64,000 bases of DNA from Dillenia suffruticosa (taxonomy: Eukaryota > Streptophyta > Magnoliopsida > Dilleniales > Dilleniaceae): positions 7,104,174-7,168,173 of the forward strand of contig JAVTVX010000002.1 in NCBI GenBank assembly GCA_033439265.1. The letters are read 5' to 3'. The translations under genes and the position numbers were made by a program. The notes under the pieces were generated by a model that ran no database searches, was not told the DNA's origin, and saw nothing but the letters and a program-made list of their open reading frames with translations. Shown here piece by piece: positions 46,669 through 57,735 of the stretch. Positions within the stretch are counted from its first letter, which is position 1. The number at the start of each line of letters is the position of its first letter.

Positions 46669-48048
46669 TTAGCAAACAAAAGGTGCATCAGCATGGTGAT
46701 CACCACAATAAAGGCCGGGGCGCTGAGTGAAGCCCTGGCTCTCGAGCATTTTCCTCGCCTTCAGAACGAGTTCCCTGTTAGTAACAACTTCATCTGATTG
46801 TGCGAGTATAGTCTGGATTGCATTGCTCAGAGCACCATAGGATTCACTGGCATTACCCGAGGGAGTAGCATCTGCAGAAGTTTGATCCGTTTGGCAGCCA
46901 CTGATGAGAATCCCACCATCAGGAAGCTGGCGGTTGTTTGCTCCGGCATAGACTTCTTGCTTGCTGCCCACTTCAGTTTCCAGTGCAGGCTTAACATAGC
47001 TTTCATCCTCTTCCAGTTTGTGCTTTAGGAACTCCTGAGCAAGACCTCCAACCATCCCAAGGAAGCCGCCACTGCCACCTTCACCTTCACCATTGCCACT
47101 GTGTTCTTTAAGTTTATGCAAGATGACTTTCATGAACTTCTTCACCTTGGGGCTAGCATCTTCTCCAAAAATGTCGAAAAGGGTTGGCCTCAGCTTGCCC
47201 ACATCGATGTCATCTTTGCCAGTTTTCTGCTTGAGAATCTCTATCAGAGTTGAAAGAGGTAAAGACCTGCTTTTCATGTACCCACTATCTCCAAGTTCCC
47301 TTTCGCCATAATAATCTTCTTCTTCTTCCTGGTGGCGCCCGTGGTGGTGGTGGTGGTGACGAAGTCCAGAAGGCACATGAATTCCCCGCGACTCCAGCGC
47401 ACCTGACACCTTTTGGTGTAAGAACCCTTTCAAGTCGAAACCACCGGAATCAGAGTCTTGACCACCCTCCCTAGTACTGGATCCAATCTGCTCTTTGGCC
47501 TCATCAATCAGACCCCCACTGTGGCACGAATCTGCCACGATGGTAATACAGCAACCTTCAGGGATCTGGTCTACGAAGTCCCTGAAATCATCATCTATTT
47601 CCACAGAGTCTAAACATTAGATGATCCATAACAAAACCCTAATCATGTAATTCTGAGATGTTCATAATTGAAAAGAAAGAAAGAGAATCAATGAAAGCAA
47701 ACCAGTAATAAGATTCATGTCGCAGGGGACAATGCACTCATCATAGCCAGTATCGTCATCTTCGCCGGTCTCGGCAGGGAGGCGAGTGCCATGACCGCTG
47801 TAGTGGACAAAGAGGAAGTCCCCAGGCTCAGCAGATCGGACGAGATCGGTGATAGCTCGGCGGATGTTCTTGCCCGTGGGCTCTGTGTAGGAATCGTCGG
47901 TATCGATGAGAACGGTGATGTCCTCTTTGGAGAAGCCGTAACGCTCCACAAGACAGGCGTACATCCTCCGGACATCGTTTATGCATCCTTTCAGTTCAGC
48001 TTTCGTTCCTGGATAGTTGCAACCGATCAATACTGCTTTCTTTCCCAT
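46669..48048 (-). CDS. Type II metacaspase (MC4-like), two exons
   Basis: Cysteine protease of the caspase-like fold that cleaves after Arg/Lys; plant type II metacaspases act in Ca2+-triggered wound and cell-death responses. Exon 1 is complement(47703-48048) and exon 2 is complement(46669-47594), giving 423 residues, close to Arabidopsis MC4. The ATG at 48048 opens with [14 protein letters not shown] and has no prodomain, as expected for type II. The catalytic dyad is His86 (HYSGHG) and Cys139 (DSCHSGG). The long linker holds a natural run of six His and an acidic stretch. It ends near YMKSRSLP, where Lys223 matches the autocleavage Lys225 of MC4. The C-terminal p10-like part ends in APFVC. 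The exon 2 acceptor has an alternative 15 nt upstream (47609). The intact frame and catalytic residues indicate a functional gene. Confidence 0.95.
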
Positions 48049-48089
<41 letters not shown>

Positions 48090-48130
48090 ATCGGAGTGGG
48101 TGCGACTCTGCGTGTGTAAAGTAATAAAGG
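48049..48130 (-). promoter_or_regulatory. Metacaspase 5' leader with (GA)n tract
   Basis: Directly upstream of the metacaspase ATG lies a perfect dinucleotide run, CT on + and GA on the coding strand, at 48052-48087 (about 18 units). Before it comes a short unique segment containing CACCCACTCCGATCT on the coding strand. Pyrimidine/purine dinucleotide runs are common in plant 5' UTRs and GAGA-type elements. The transcription start is not visible. AT-rich sequence resembling a TATA region lies further upstream at about 48150-48200. Confidence 0.5.
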
Positions 48131-50286
48131 GACGCTTGAGTTGGATCGGATAAATAATTTATTAAAATAATATAATAATATTTTTATAAAAAAAAATTCA
48201 CACGGACTTGCAAAATTTTATATTTTCATAAAAATTTATTAACTAAAAAAAATTATATATAAAATAAAAAAAATAAATTGAAATAACTAAAGAAAGGGCC
48301 AATATCAAATCCTTCACAACAATTAACAATAAAATGATGTCCGGTCAAAAAATAATAATAATAACACAAGTGTATGTGGGGCTATTTACACTCCAATTTA
48401 CCTATTCTTACTCTCTATTTTTTTTTTAAAATTTAAGTGATTTTTATAATTTTTTTACTTTTATTCAATTTCATATTTTAATGTAAAAGACAAATTTTCT
48501 TCTTTTATTATCATACTATTTATTAGCATAACCTATCTGCAATTCATAGTTATAGATATCTAATTAGTTTAGTGGTTGGATATTGATATATTTTAAATAA
48601 AAATTTGAATTTTAATCTCGTGTATGATAAAAATAGTTATTGAAAGAGATTTATCTCTTAAAAGTCTAATCTGGATCGAACCAGATTTAATCAAACTAAC
48701 GTTATAATTAGATACCGGTGATTTATTAAAAAAAACTAATAATACGTTAATCAGTTTTAAAAAGAAAATTTAAAATTATTTAATTTTAAGAGCAAAAAAT
48801 TACTATGCGTAGTTGTTTAAGAGAGTGATTAAATTTTCAAAGAGAAAATGAAACGAATACACTTAATTTTATGGAAAAAAATAATTTTTTTTAGTGAGAG
48901 AACTCAAAATAAAGAGAACTAATATTTCTAAAATTTAAAAATTCTGCATTTAAAAAGAGAAAATGAACTATCAAAATTAAAAAAAAAAATGTATATATAC
49001 AAACTGAAGCACTAATAGCCCCACCCCACGAGGACCCACTCCGATCAGAGAGAGAGAGTGTGCGTGTGTCTGGGAAATGGGAAAGAAAGCAGTACTCCGA
49101 TCAGAGAAAAAGAATTTTTTTTATAATTTTTTTAATATTATTATTATATTATTTAGTAAAAACTTGTGACTTTATATAAAATCTTTACGGTAATTTATAA
49201 ATATTATAAATAAAATAAAATTAAAAAATATCGGATTTATACGAGAGAAATAAAGGGCATCCACCCAAACACCTCACTTTTCAAAGCGAGAAGAAACTGG
49301 CAAGTTGTTAAATACTAAATAAATTATAGGAGCAATGTCTCTTAGCTCTCTTTTGGACATAGAAGTTGACTTTCACATTATTATATTAATTTTTTTTTTT
49401 TGGTTTTTATTATCAGTATTTAAATTTTATTTAATTAATCTGTTTCGAGTATTATGAAATCATTTTTAGGAGTTGGTTCTATCAAATTTTTTTTTTTTTT
49501 ATCATTTTTAAGGTTTGAATTCGAGATTTCTAGTTAAGGGGATAGAGTGTTTAAATATTCAATCTAAAAAAATTTGGTGTTCACTCTCACAATATGAGTG
49601 AAGATCGATTGAGATTGGATTGAATTCTTGCTTATACCAAGGCCGGTGTATACCAAGGTCAAGCTTTATGAGTAGGTGATGGATTACCTTCTCTCTAAAA
49701 AGCACATAAAGAAATTTTCCATTAAGAGACATTAGAATTCTTAATTATAAAAGAATGACAAGTCATGGTTGAAGTGAAGGTGGTTCTAATAGAATCCCAG
49801 AGTCGGATTGACTCGTGGTCAGTAATTCAAAGAACCATTGACCAGTTCATCGCTTAGGCATCGGAATCAAAATCATGTATAAATGTCTGGTTTAGGTTTT
49901 TTATTATTGACGCTTTTCAGTTTGAATCTAATGATTTTTTTTTTATAAATTTGTTGACTATAAAATAAGAGATATGAAAATTAAAAATATTAAAAAATTA
50001 TTATTTTTAGTTTGAAGGTAAAAATAAAAAATTTTTATTTTAATTAATTTTGAATTTAGTATAATTATTAAAATTCAATTATAAAAATGTATATGAGTTT
50101 TATATTACAAAAACTAATTTAAATAAATTATTTTATAAATTTAGTAAGGACAATAAATATTTAATCCTCTTGAGTAGTGATAAATTGAGTTTCAAATGCT
50201 CACCATTGAATCAATTCAAGAATTTTATCAACGAAAAATATATAATAGCTTTCTAATTAAATTCATTTCATCGTTAATGAGTCACA

Positions 50287-50328
<42 letters not shown>

Positions 50329-50495
50329 TACAAAAGAGATCGATGTTTATTTTTCTAATTTTTCTAATTTCAATTTTAAAACTAAAAACGAAATCAAAAT
50401 CATTTGAAATTAGAAACGGTGATTCCAGAAACCAACCAGAATCATGTGATCTCATGTAGGTCGTGGCATATAATATGTATATTATATTATGCTTA
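48131..50495. other. AT-rich region upstream of the metacaspase
   Basis: Mostly AT-rich DNA with no convincing open frame. It contains the inverted metacaspase 5' fragment at 49033-49095 and an (AT)n run at about 50297-50323. The metacaspase promoter must lie in the right-hand part near 48130-48700. Confidence 0.5.
49033..49095 (+). pseudogene. Inverted copy of the metacaspase 5' UTR and first codons
   Basis: On the + strand, ACCCACTCCGATCAGAGAGA (49035 on) parallels the metacaspase leader (CACCCACTCCGATCT then GA repeats, - strand, about 48090-48105). It is followed after a short gap by GAAATGGGAAAGAAAGCAGT at 49074-49093, identical to the metacaspase start region (- strand 48031-48051) through codon MGKKAV. 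Homology then stops. The copy points away from the intact gene, about 1 kb upstream. It may be the remnant of a head-to-head paralogue, since type II metacaspases often occur in clusters, or a small inverted duplication. Confidence 0.75.
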
Positions 50496-50605
50496 CACTA
50501 TAACGGAAATAGTTTATGGAGATGGACGAAAATCGTGAGAAAAAGATGATAAATCCATCAATAAAGTCTTCTCCAACGGATAAAGGTTCAGTCGGCTAAA
50601 AAGGG

Positions 50606-50627
50606 GTCGGGATAGATCTATCCCGAC
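50606..50627. repeat. Perfect 22 bp palindrome near the CACTA end
   Basis: The arm GTCGGGATAGA is followed at once by its exact reverse complement. It lies 110 bp inside the presumed left terminus. It could form a cruciform or bind a dimeric protein; the function is unknown. Confidence 0.9.
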
Positions 50628-50639
50628 ACTTGTGATGAC

Positions 50640-51480
50640 CGTCGGAGCATGTTTAACATTCGGACGGTTAGAAAAGTGTCGGTAAAAATCAACGTTATAT
50701 TATCGATTGTAAAATGAGTAGTAAGAGTTATTACATTTATCACCACTTTTGTAAAGAGATTAGTAAAATTTATTATCTTTATTATCACTTGTAAAGAGTT
50801 AGTAAAAATTATAATTTTTATCATCACCTTATAGAAAGTTAGTAAAAGTTACTATTTTTTATCAGTTTAAGGGTCACGTTTTTACCTTTATCATTACTCA
50901 ATGACTCAATATAACCGTTAGAATTGATATAACTATTTATTGTCACCAATGAAATAATAGTATGTTAGGAAATGTTATAATTTTTATTATCGATAAATAC
51001 AAATGTTAGTAAATATTACTATAATACCGTCGGATTTTGGGATATAAGAAATGTGAATTATTTATTGTCACATTTTACTGTTGGGTTTATAAATATTACT
51101 ATCTTTATTGTCGCTTACAGAAGTATTGGGTTAGTAAATATTATTATCTTTATTATCATTTATTGAGTTAGTAAATATTACTAATTTTATTGTCATTGTC
51201 ACTTATAGAGTTATTAGTCAGTAAATATTACTACTTTATTATCGTTTATAGAATTATAAGTTAGTAAATATTACTACCTTTGATATCGGTTACAGAAATA
51301 ATTTGTAAATAAATGTTACTACATTTATTGTCGTTGGATAGTAAATATTACTACTTTCTACAGAATTATTGTTGGTGAGTAAATTTTACTAACTGAGCAT
51401 ATGTTATTTGTTACTTAATATTGGTAACCAAATGTTACTATTCTTTTGGGTCGGTTATCACAAGGTTAGTAAATGTTAGG
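50640..51480. repeat. Subterminal array of GTTAGTAAATATTACTA-type units (left)
   Basis: Roughly fifteen degenerate units of about 45-60 bp carry AGTAAATATTACTA followed by TTTATTATCG/TTATTGTCG and an AGA/TAGA spacer. The core is close to a palindrome. Adjacent units differ by many substitutions and small indels. Confidence 0.75.
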
Positions 51481-52019
51481 ATATATCAATACAAATAATA
51501 TAAAGAGTTAGGAAATATTATAAATACCGTATCTTAGGAAATGAAATACCTTTTATATCATGAAATATACATGATAATTTTACAAGAGAAAGAAAAAGAT
51601 TGTAACTTTCGGTCGGTACATATCTTCATATCTTCTAAAATGAAATGTTGATGGTAAAAATGTTAACTTAGAGCACCCAAAAAATTCCAACATTCGTAGT
51701 TTCGATGTGTGCTCCCAACATTTTGTATTGGAGGAAACTAACAATATAAATACAAATAATATGGATTATTGTTAAATCCTAAACATCTTGAGAGTGAGTT
51801 GTCTACATTTTCTTTTGATTACCGGTGTAAATTAAAATTAAAAAATAGATAACATAATAATTACAAAGAAATATATTATTAAAAAGAAATGATCTATTTT
51901 AAAACATAAATATAAACAAAACCAAATCTGAAATATCATTTTCGAATAATTAAGTTTCTTCAGAGTTAACTTGTTTTTCGGATGGTTATAATTATTTGTG
52001 TTTAGCTACAATGGATATT

Positions 52020-52260
52020 TTTCGTTTATTTCGTCCCATATTTTTTATTGAAAATTTTTGGTTGAAAATATTTGAGAGATGTGAGAGAGAAAAGTTTTTA
52101 AAGAAAATGAGAAGTTTTGATATTTGTGAAGGGAGGAACGATTTGTAGTATATATATTTGGTTTAGTACCAAATAAATTTTGGTTTGTAGTATATATAAT
52201 TTGTTTAGCGCCAAATAAAATTTTCAAAATCCGTCATTTTCCCCGTTTATCACATTTTAG
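52020..52260 (-). promoter_or_regulatory. Promoter-like segment with duplicated TATATA box
   Basis: On the - strand there is TTTATTTGGCGC, then two 47 bp tandem copies each containing TATATATACTACAAA-like sequence. A pyrimidine-rich leader (CTTTTCTCTCTCACATCTCTC) follows, then ATG at 52040 with a 15-codon frame ending in TAA. This resembles a core promoter with a leader and a broken gene start. No known protein follows. Confidence 0.3.
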
Positions 52261-52370
52261 TTTTTGAATTTTTTACTGTTTAACTCTATTTTTATAGTTT
52301 GAGTAATTAATAAAAAATTTTGAATTTGACGTATTACTATATAACTCCGTAAAGCAGTAGTTAGTAGTAA

Positions 52371-52830
52371 AAATTACTATCATGTTACTAGATCGGGCGC
52401 ATGCCCTGTGCAGCACAACCGTCGGTAGAGCCGATTACTATATAATTCCATGAAGTAGTAAGTATTACTATCATGTTATTAGATCGGGGGCATGCTTGCG
52501 TGGCACAACCACCGGCAGAGCCGCCCAGGCAAAGCGCGCTTGAAAATGCCTACGCATGGCACAACCGGCAGCTGATTCACCCAGGCAAGCGTGCACAAAT
52601 GCCTGCGCGGCACAACCGGAGGCTGAGCCGCCCAGGCAAGAGCGTGCGCAAATGCCTACGTTCGGCACAACCGACGGCTGAGCCGCCCAGGAAAGTGCAC
52701 GCGCAAATGCCTGCGCGGCACAACCGGTGGCTGAACTGCCCAAGCAAAAGCGCGCGCAAATGACTACGCGTGGTACAACTGGCGGCTAAGACACCTAGGC
52801 AAGCGCCCGCAAATACTCTCGTAACATAAC
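52371..52830. repeat. GC-rich tandem array, about 54 bp unit (island 1)
   Basis: About seven units contain GGCACAACCG followed by GCTGAGCCGCCCAGGCAAG and GCGCGCAAATGCCT. Starts are near 52413, 52499, 52554, 52606, 52663, 52714 and 52769. The first two units are longer (about 90 bp) and include ATTACTATCATGTTA-TAGATCGGG. Open frames on both strands are by-products of the GC content. Confidence 0.88.
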
Positions 52831-53599
52831 TTGCGGCTCAATCAGTACCTTATTTTAAAATAATAATTTTATTGTTTTAAATAATAAAATATTTATATTA
52901 TTAATATAATCATATGAAATCTTTAAAGTATATTACTAAATTTGTTATATGAAATTATGTTAGTAAATTTGTTATATACAATCATTAAATATATTAAATT
53001 TATAATTTATATTATATAGTGTCATAATACAATTTATTATCTTTTTTATGAATATATAATTTTAAATAAAATCACATATTTTTTATGTTATTATTACTAC
53101 ATTAGTTACATAATTTTATATGATTATATTATTTAAAATAATAAAATTTTATACTTAATTTATAATTTAAATTTCGTTATAATTAAGGAATGTGAGTTCG
53201 GATCATATGTTTTGATTGATTGCATATGATGAGTATGATGAGTATGAGTATGACTTATTTAAATTAATAATATTAATTAGACATGTTAATGTATAATTTA
53301 TATTTTTGATTTTATAATTAAGAAATATGATAATTATATTTAATATTATTTATTTAGAAATGTAAGGAATTGAAATCAAAATTTGATAACAAACTTTACA
53401 ATAAGAGTCCAAAATATTATCAAAATTATTTAAATTAGTAATAATTTAATTGAAAATAATAATAATAAAAAACTAAAATAATTAAATGAAATATGATAAA
53501 ATTAATAATTAAATGAAATATGAAGAAAATTAAAAAAGCTACCATAAAAATATTATGAGTATATATACTAGTACCATTAAATTTATTATATAAAATGTA

Positions 53600-53850
53600 A
53601 CCCTACCTTAATAATAATATTTAAATTTAATAATTATTTGATATTAGTAATAAAACATGATTATTGAAATTAATAAGTAGTATTATTTAGTAATATTAAT
53701 ATTGATAATTAATTAAGTTGTATGGAATAATAATATTAAATTATAGTAATATAATGTTAATCAAATAAATTTGATAATCATAATTATAATAAATTTATAA
53801 ATTTATATCATGAAACAATATAATTTATAGTTATATTATATTGGCAAATA
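53600..53850. repeat. AT-rich block, copy 1 of 3
   Basis: About 250 bp, including ATTATTTGATATTAGTAATA, ATTAAGTTGTAT, AATATAATGTTAATCAAATA and ATGAAACAATATAA. The same order recurs at 54905-55165 and 57530-57735 with over 90% similarity by eye. Confidence 0.88.
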
Positions 53851-54179
53851 ACATATTTATATTTTGGGCTAATAGTTGTATTATACCGCCAAACAACGTA
53901 TTCAAATATTTTTAAATATTGAGAGTTTATGTTTTACGCGATACCAACACTAAATGTTGAAAATCTTTTCGCGTGTCTTTCTTTTCGCGCGCTTTTTTCC
54001 CTCACTTACAAATTTATTATGAGATTTGAATTTTTAATGAGTTTTTAAAAATTTTTACTTTTTAATGTATGGTTATAGTTTGGAATGGAATAGTTATAGT
54101 TGACATTACATATTATTAGGTCTGTAATTTTTAATATTAGATATTTTCATTAGTATTATTTTTTAGTTTATACAAATTT

Positions 54180-54840
54180 CATACACTTTTAAAAAATACT
54201 TGTTACCAAAATAAAAATACTTATTACTATTTGTTACCATTTCTACAAGAGGAAGTAATTGTCCACTTGTTACCGATTGTTATCATTGTTATGATATTAT
54301 ATTATACAAATTTTATACAATTATTGTATTACCACTTGTTATATTTGACCAAAATCACTTGTTTACATTTATTATCATTGTTATCACAATAAAAATTATT
54401 GTTATCAGAATTAAAGTAATTATTACCATTTGTATGAAGAGAAAGTAGTAATTCTTACCACTTGTTACCAATTGTTACCATTGTTATGATATTTTATTAT
54501 AAAAATTTTATATAATTATTGTCTTACCACTTGTTATATTAGATTAAGATCACTTGTTACCACTTATTATCTCTTATTATTATTGTTACCATAATAAAAA
54601 TCATTGTTATCAGAATTAAAATAATTGTTACGATATTCTATTATACAAATTTTATATAATTATTGTATTACCACTTGTTATATTGAATCAAAATCACTTG
54701 TTACCACTTATTATCATTGTTATTATAATAAAAATCATTATTATAAGAATTAAAGTAATTGTTACCATTTGTTACCATTTATACGAATAGGAAGTATAAT
54801 TCTTATCATTTGTTACCATACGACCCATTTGTTAGATATG
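54180..54840. repeat. TTGTTACCA array with about 180 bp higher-order unit
   Basis: Three to four imperfect units contain CACTTGTTACCA, TTACCATTTGTAYGAAGAG, ATATTATATTATACAAATTT, ATATAATTATTGTATTACCA and ATCACTTG. It sits between AT-rich block copies 1 and 2. A similar array follows copy 3 (57740-58330). Confidence 0.8.
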
Positions 54841-54904
54841 CTAATGTATATTTTATATTTTAGAATTTATAATTAAGGAATATGATAATTAGATAGTCAT
54901 TATT

Positions 54905-55165
54905 TGATAATTAAAATGTAACTCTACCTCAATAACATTATTTAAATTTAATAATTATTTGATATTAGTAATAGAATATGATTATTGAAATTAGGAAATA
55001 GTATTATTTAGTAATATTAATATTGATGATTAATTAAGTTGTATAGCATAATAATATTAAATTATAGTAATATAATGTTAATCAAATAAAATTGATAATC
55101 ATAATTATAATAAATTTATAAATTCATATTATGAAACAATATAATTTATAGTTATATTATATTGA
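54905..55165. repeat. AT-rich block, copy 2 of 3
   Basis: Matches 53600-53850 throughout, with scattered substitutions (for example ATTGATGATTAATTAAGTTG instead of ATTGATAATTAATTAAGTTG). The GC-rich island 2 follows after about 100 bp. Confidence 0.88.
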
Positions 55166-55274
55166 CCAAACAATATATTTTATATATCTTATTATCATAT
55201 ATAAAAATTATTTATTTATATAGTTTTTGCCTATCATTTGTTAAAAAATATACCATATTATACATAGTTTTTGC

Positions 55275-55460
55275 CCACCCGAGTCAGCACGTGCCTGGAT
55301 GGCCCCGCCCACCTAAGCCAGCACTAGCCTGGAAGCCACGTGCTTGGACGGGCCCCACCCACCCGAGCCAGCACCAGCCTGCAAGTTACCCACTCGCCCA
55401 AGCTAGCACCCTCGCCTGCAAGCGCGCCCGCTCCAGCGTCACCCCTCCTCAGCCCTCCTC
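55275..55460. repeat. GC-rich island 2
   Basis: Repeats of about 45-50 bp with CCACCCGAGCCAGCACCAGC, CTGGA and GGGCCCCGCCCACC words. It is sharply bounded by AT-rich DNA. A short unique stretch follows with TTACTGAAAAATGCCGCTTT and a CACACACGCA run. Confidence 0.8.
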
Positions 55461-55560
55461 ACTTAATTACTGAAAAATGCCGCTTTGCCTCCTGCCTCTA
55501 CCGTGATTCGAACTCCTGCACACCTGCACACACACGCATAAGTATAAACCTGTAAACCAC

Positions 55561-56280
55561 CGAGTCAAATGATATTATGTGATATAAATTTTTTTTTTAC
55601 TTATTATCTTTCCTTCACATTTTTCTAATAATAATAAAATAATATATAAAAACAATTTTAAATAATAAATATAATAATTTTTTTTTATTTAAACCACCAA
55701 CCTAAAATAATATTAATTAAAAATATTAAATATGATAATTTTTAATAAAATAAAAAAATAAAATACTAATTTAAAATAAAATAATAAATTAATTAAAAAA
55801 TATATTAATATTATATTTTGTTTTCTTCTTTTTTCTTTCTTTTATTATTTTATTAATCTTTTTCATTTTTATTTTATTTTTTTAATCCATAGTTTAAAAA
55901 TGGATTACGGCATCTCAATAATATAAAATTATAATTATCAATAAATTATAATATATTAATAATTTAAAAAATTTATATGTTTAATCACAAAATATTTTTA
56001 TACGTTTTAATATATAAGAAATTTCAATATAATTATTATATATAAGAAATTTCATTAATGAGAATGGAAAAGAAAAAAAAACGCAAAAATAAAGATGAGA
56101 GTAAGAGGAAGGAAAAAAAAGTGAAAATAGAAAACAAATGAGGAGGAAAAAAGAAAAAAAAAATATATTATCACATAACATTAAGTGGTGGTATTGTGGC
56201 GATATGTTTTCCGTTCAAATCCGAGTTCCAAGATTCGAATCCCTTCAATAGTATTTATAGCAATTTTTTTAGTATTAAAA
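55561..56280. other. AT-rich filler, no feature
   Basis: Over 80% A+T by eye, mostly homopolymer and AAT/TAA runs. No open frame or repeat of note. Confidence 0.6.
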
Positions 56281-56285
56281 CAATG

Positions 56286-56420
56286 AAGGGTGGGCGCCCT
56301 CGCGTGCATGTGCCCTCGCGTGCATGCGCAGGCGCCCAGGCAGGCGCGGGTGCCTGCTCGGGCGCAGGCGCCCGGCGCCCATGCGTGCATGTGCCGGCGC
56401 CCGCGCAGGCTCGCGCTGTC
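56286..56420. repeat. GC-rich island 3
   Basis: GGCGCC, GGCGCAGGCGCC and CGTGCATGTGCC words are repeated in direct and inverted order (for example CGCCCTCGCGTGCATGTGCC and its neighbours). The island is about 80% G+C inside very AT-rich DNA. Several short palindromes make it likely to fold. Confidence 0.8.
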
Positions 56421-56749
56421 AGTCGAATTAATATTTAATTAAAAAATTTGTATTATTGAATAAAATAATATAAATAAAATAAAAGTTACCTATACAATAA
56501 TAAAAAATATTAAATCAAACAAAAAAAGAAAAAAAATAATAAATTAATTAAAAAAAATATATAATTTAAATAAAATAAAATATATGGTTTTTTTTAAGAA
56601 TTAAATAATATTATTCTTCTAAAAAAATGAAATATAATATAATAAATTAAAATGTAAATTGAAATATTATAAAATAATAATATGATTTGTTAATATAAAT
56701 TAATAAAATAAAATAAAAATAAGATAAAATTCTAATTAAACAAAAGATT

Positions 56750-57365
56750 AAATTCAGCGACGGATTTAGAATCTGTCGCTGAAACAACGATGCATTTGGA
56801 ATCCGTCGCTAAATTACCAACGGATAAATTTCGTCGTTGTTAAATTAATTTTTTAATTTAAATATTATATTAATATTATATTTTATTTAATTATATATAA
56901 AAAATTTAGCGACGGATTGTGATTTTTGTCGCTAAATTAAGCGATGGAAAACAAATCTATCGCTAAATTAATTTTTAACTTAAATGTAACATATTAATAA
57001 AATAAAAAGAAAAAAATAAAATTCTATTTAAAAAATATTAAATTTTGTGACGAATTTTAAATCCATGGCAAAATTTAGCCATGAAATATTATTCGTCGCT
57101 AAATAGCGATAAAATTTGCAACGAAAAATTTTTTGTAGCCAATTAGCGACGAATTTAGTCACGAAAATTTTTTCGTCTCTAATTAGCGACGAATTTAGTT
57201 ACGAATGATGTGTCCGTCGCTAATTTAGTCACGACTTCCTTTTCGTCGTAAATTTTGTGACAAATTAGCGATGAAAAAGTTTTTGTCTCTAAATTCGTCG
57301 CAAAATAGCGATGAATTTTTTCTATCACGAAAATCCATGACTAAAGCCGTATTTTTTTTGTAATA
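56750..57365. repeat. GCGACGGA/TCCGTCGC subterminal-type repeats
   Basis: The motif AGCGACGGATTT and its complement AAATCCGTCGCTA occur many times in both orientations. The block ends in GCCGTATTTTTTTTGTAATA, like the TTTTTTGTAGTG right ends of dicot CACTA elements. This looks like the end of a second, nested CACTA family. Its left end was not found. Confidence 0.6.
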
Positions 57366-57529
57366 TAATCACATGACAATTCAATATAAAGTTATTAATA
57401 TTATTAATTTAAATAGTATAAAATTATTAATATTATCAATTTATATGAAATTAGTAATTTATATAATATGGTATTATAGTTTTGAAAATTCATTGACCAA
57501 TTATCAAATAATATAGTATTGTAATTTGA

Positions 57530-57735
57530 TATTAGTAATTATTTGATATTAGTAATGAACATGATTATTGAAATTAGTAAGTAGTATTATTTAGTAATAT
57601 TAATATTGATAATTAACTAAGTTGTATAGGATAATAATATTAAATTATAGTAATATAATGTTAATAAAATAAAATTGATAATTATAATTATAATAAATTT
57701 ATAAATTTATATTATGAAACAATATAACTTATTGT
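57530..57735. repeat. AT-rich block, copy 3 of 3
   Basis: Matches copies 1 and 2 from TTTGATATTAGTAA to ATGAAACAATATAA. The start of the block is shorter than in the other two copies. Confidence 0.85.

Noticed and set aside
47343..47361. Six-His run as cloning tag or vector contamination
   Set aside because: It lies inside an intact metacaspase frame with family sequence on both sides and no vector sequence nearby.
46798..48153. Several + strand open frames opposite the metacaspase
   Set aside because: They are antisense shadows of a well-supported gene, with no family match.
50297..50323. (AT)n run as a regulatory element
   Set aside because: Simple dinucleotide repeat with no context for function.
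52471..52763. Open frames of about 90 codons on both strands, Ala/Arg/Pro-rich
   Set aside because: They fall exactly on the GC-rich tandem array, and both strands stay open because the repeat lacks stop words. There is no family resemblance.
55162..55555. Pro-rich open frames
   Set aside because: By-product of GC-rich island 2, with no recognisable domain.
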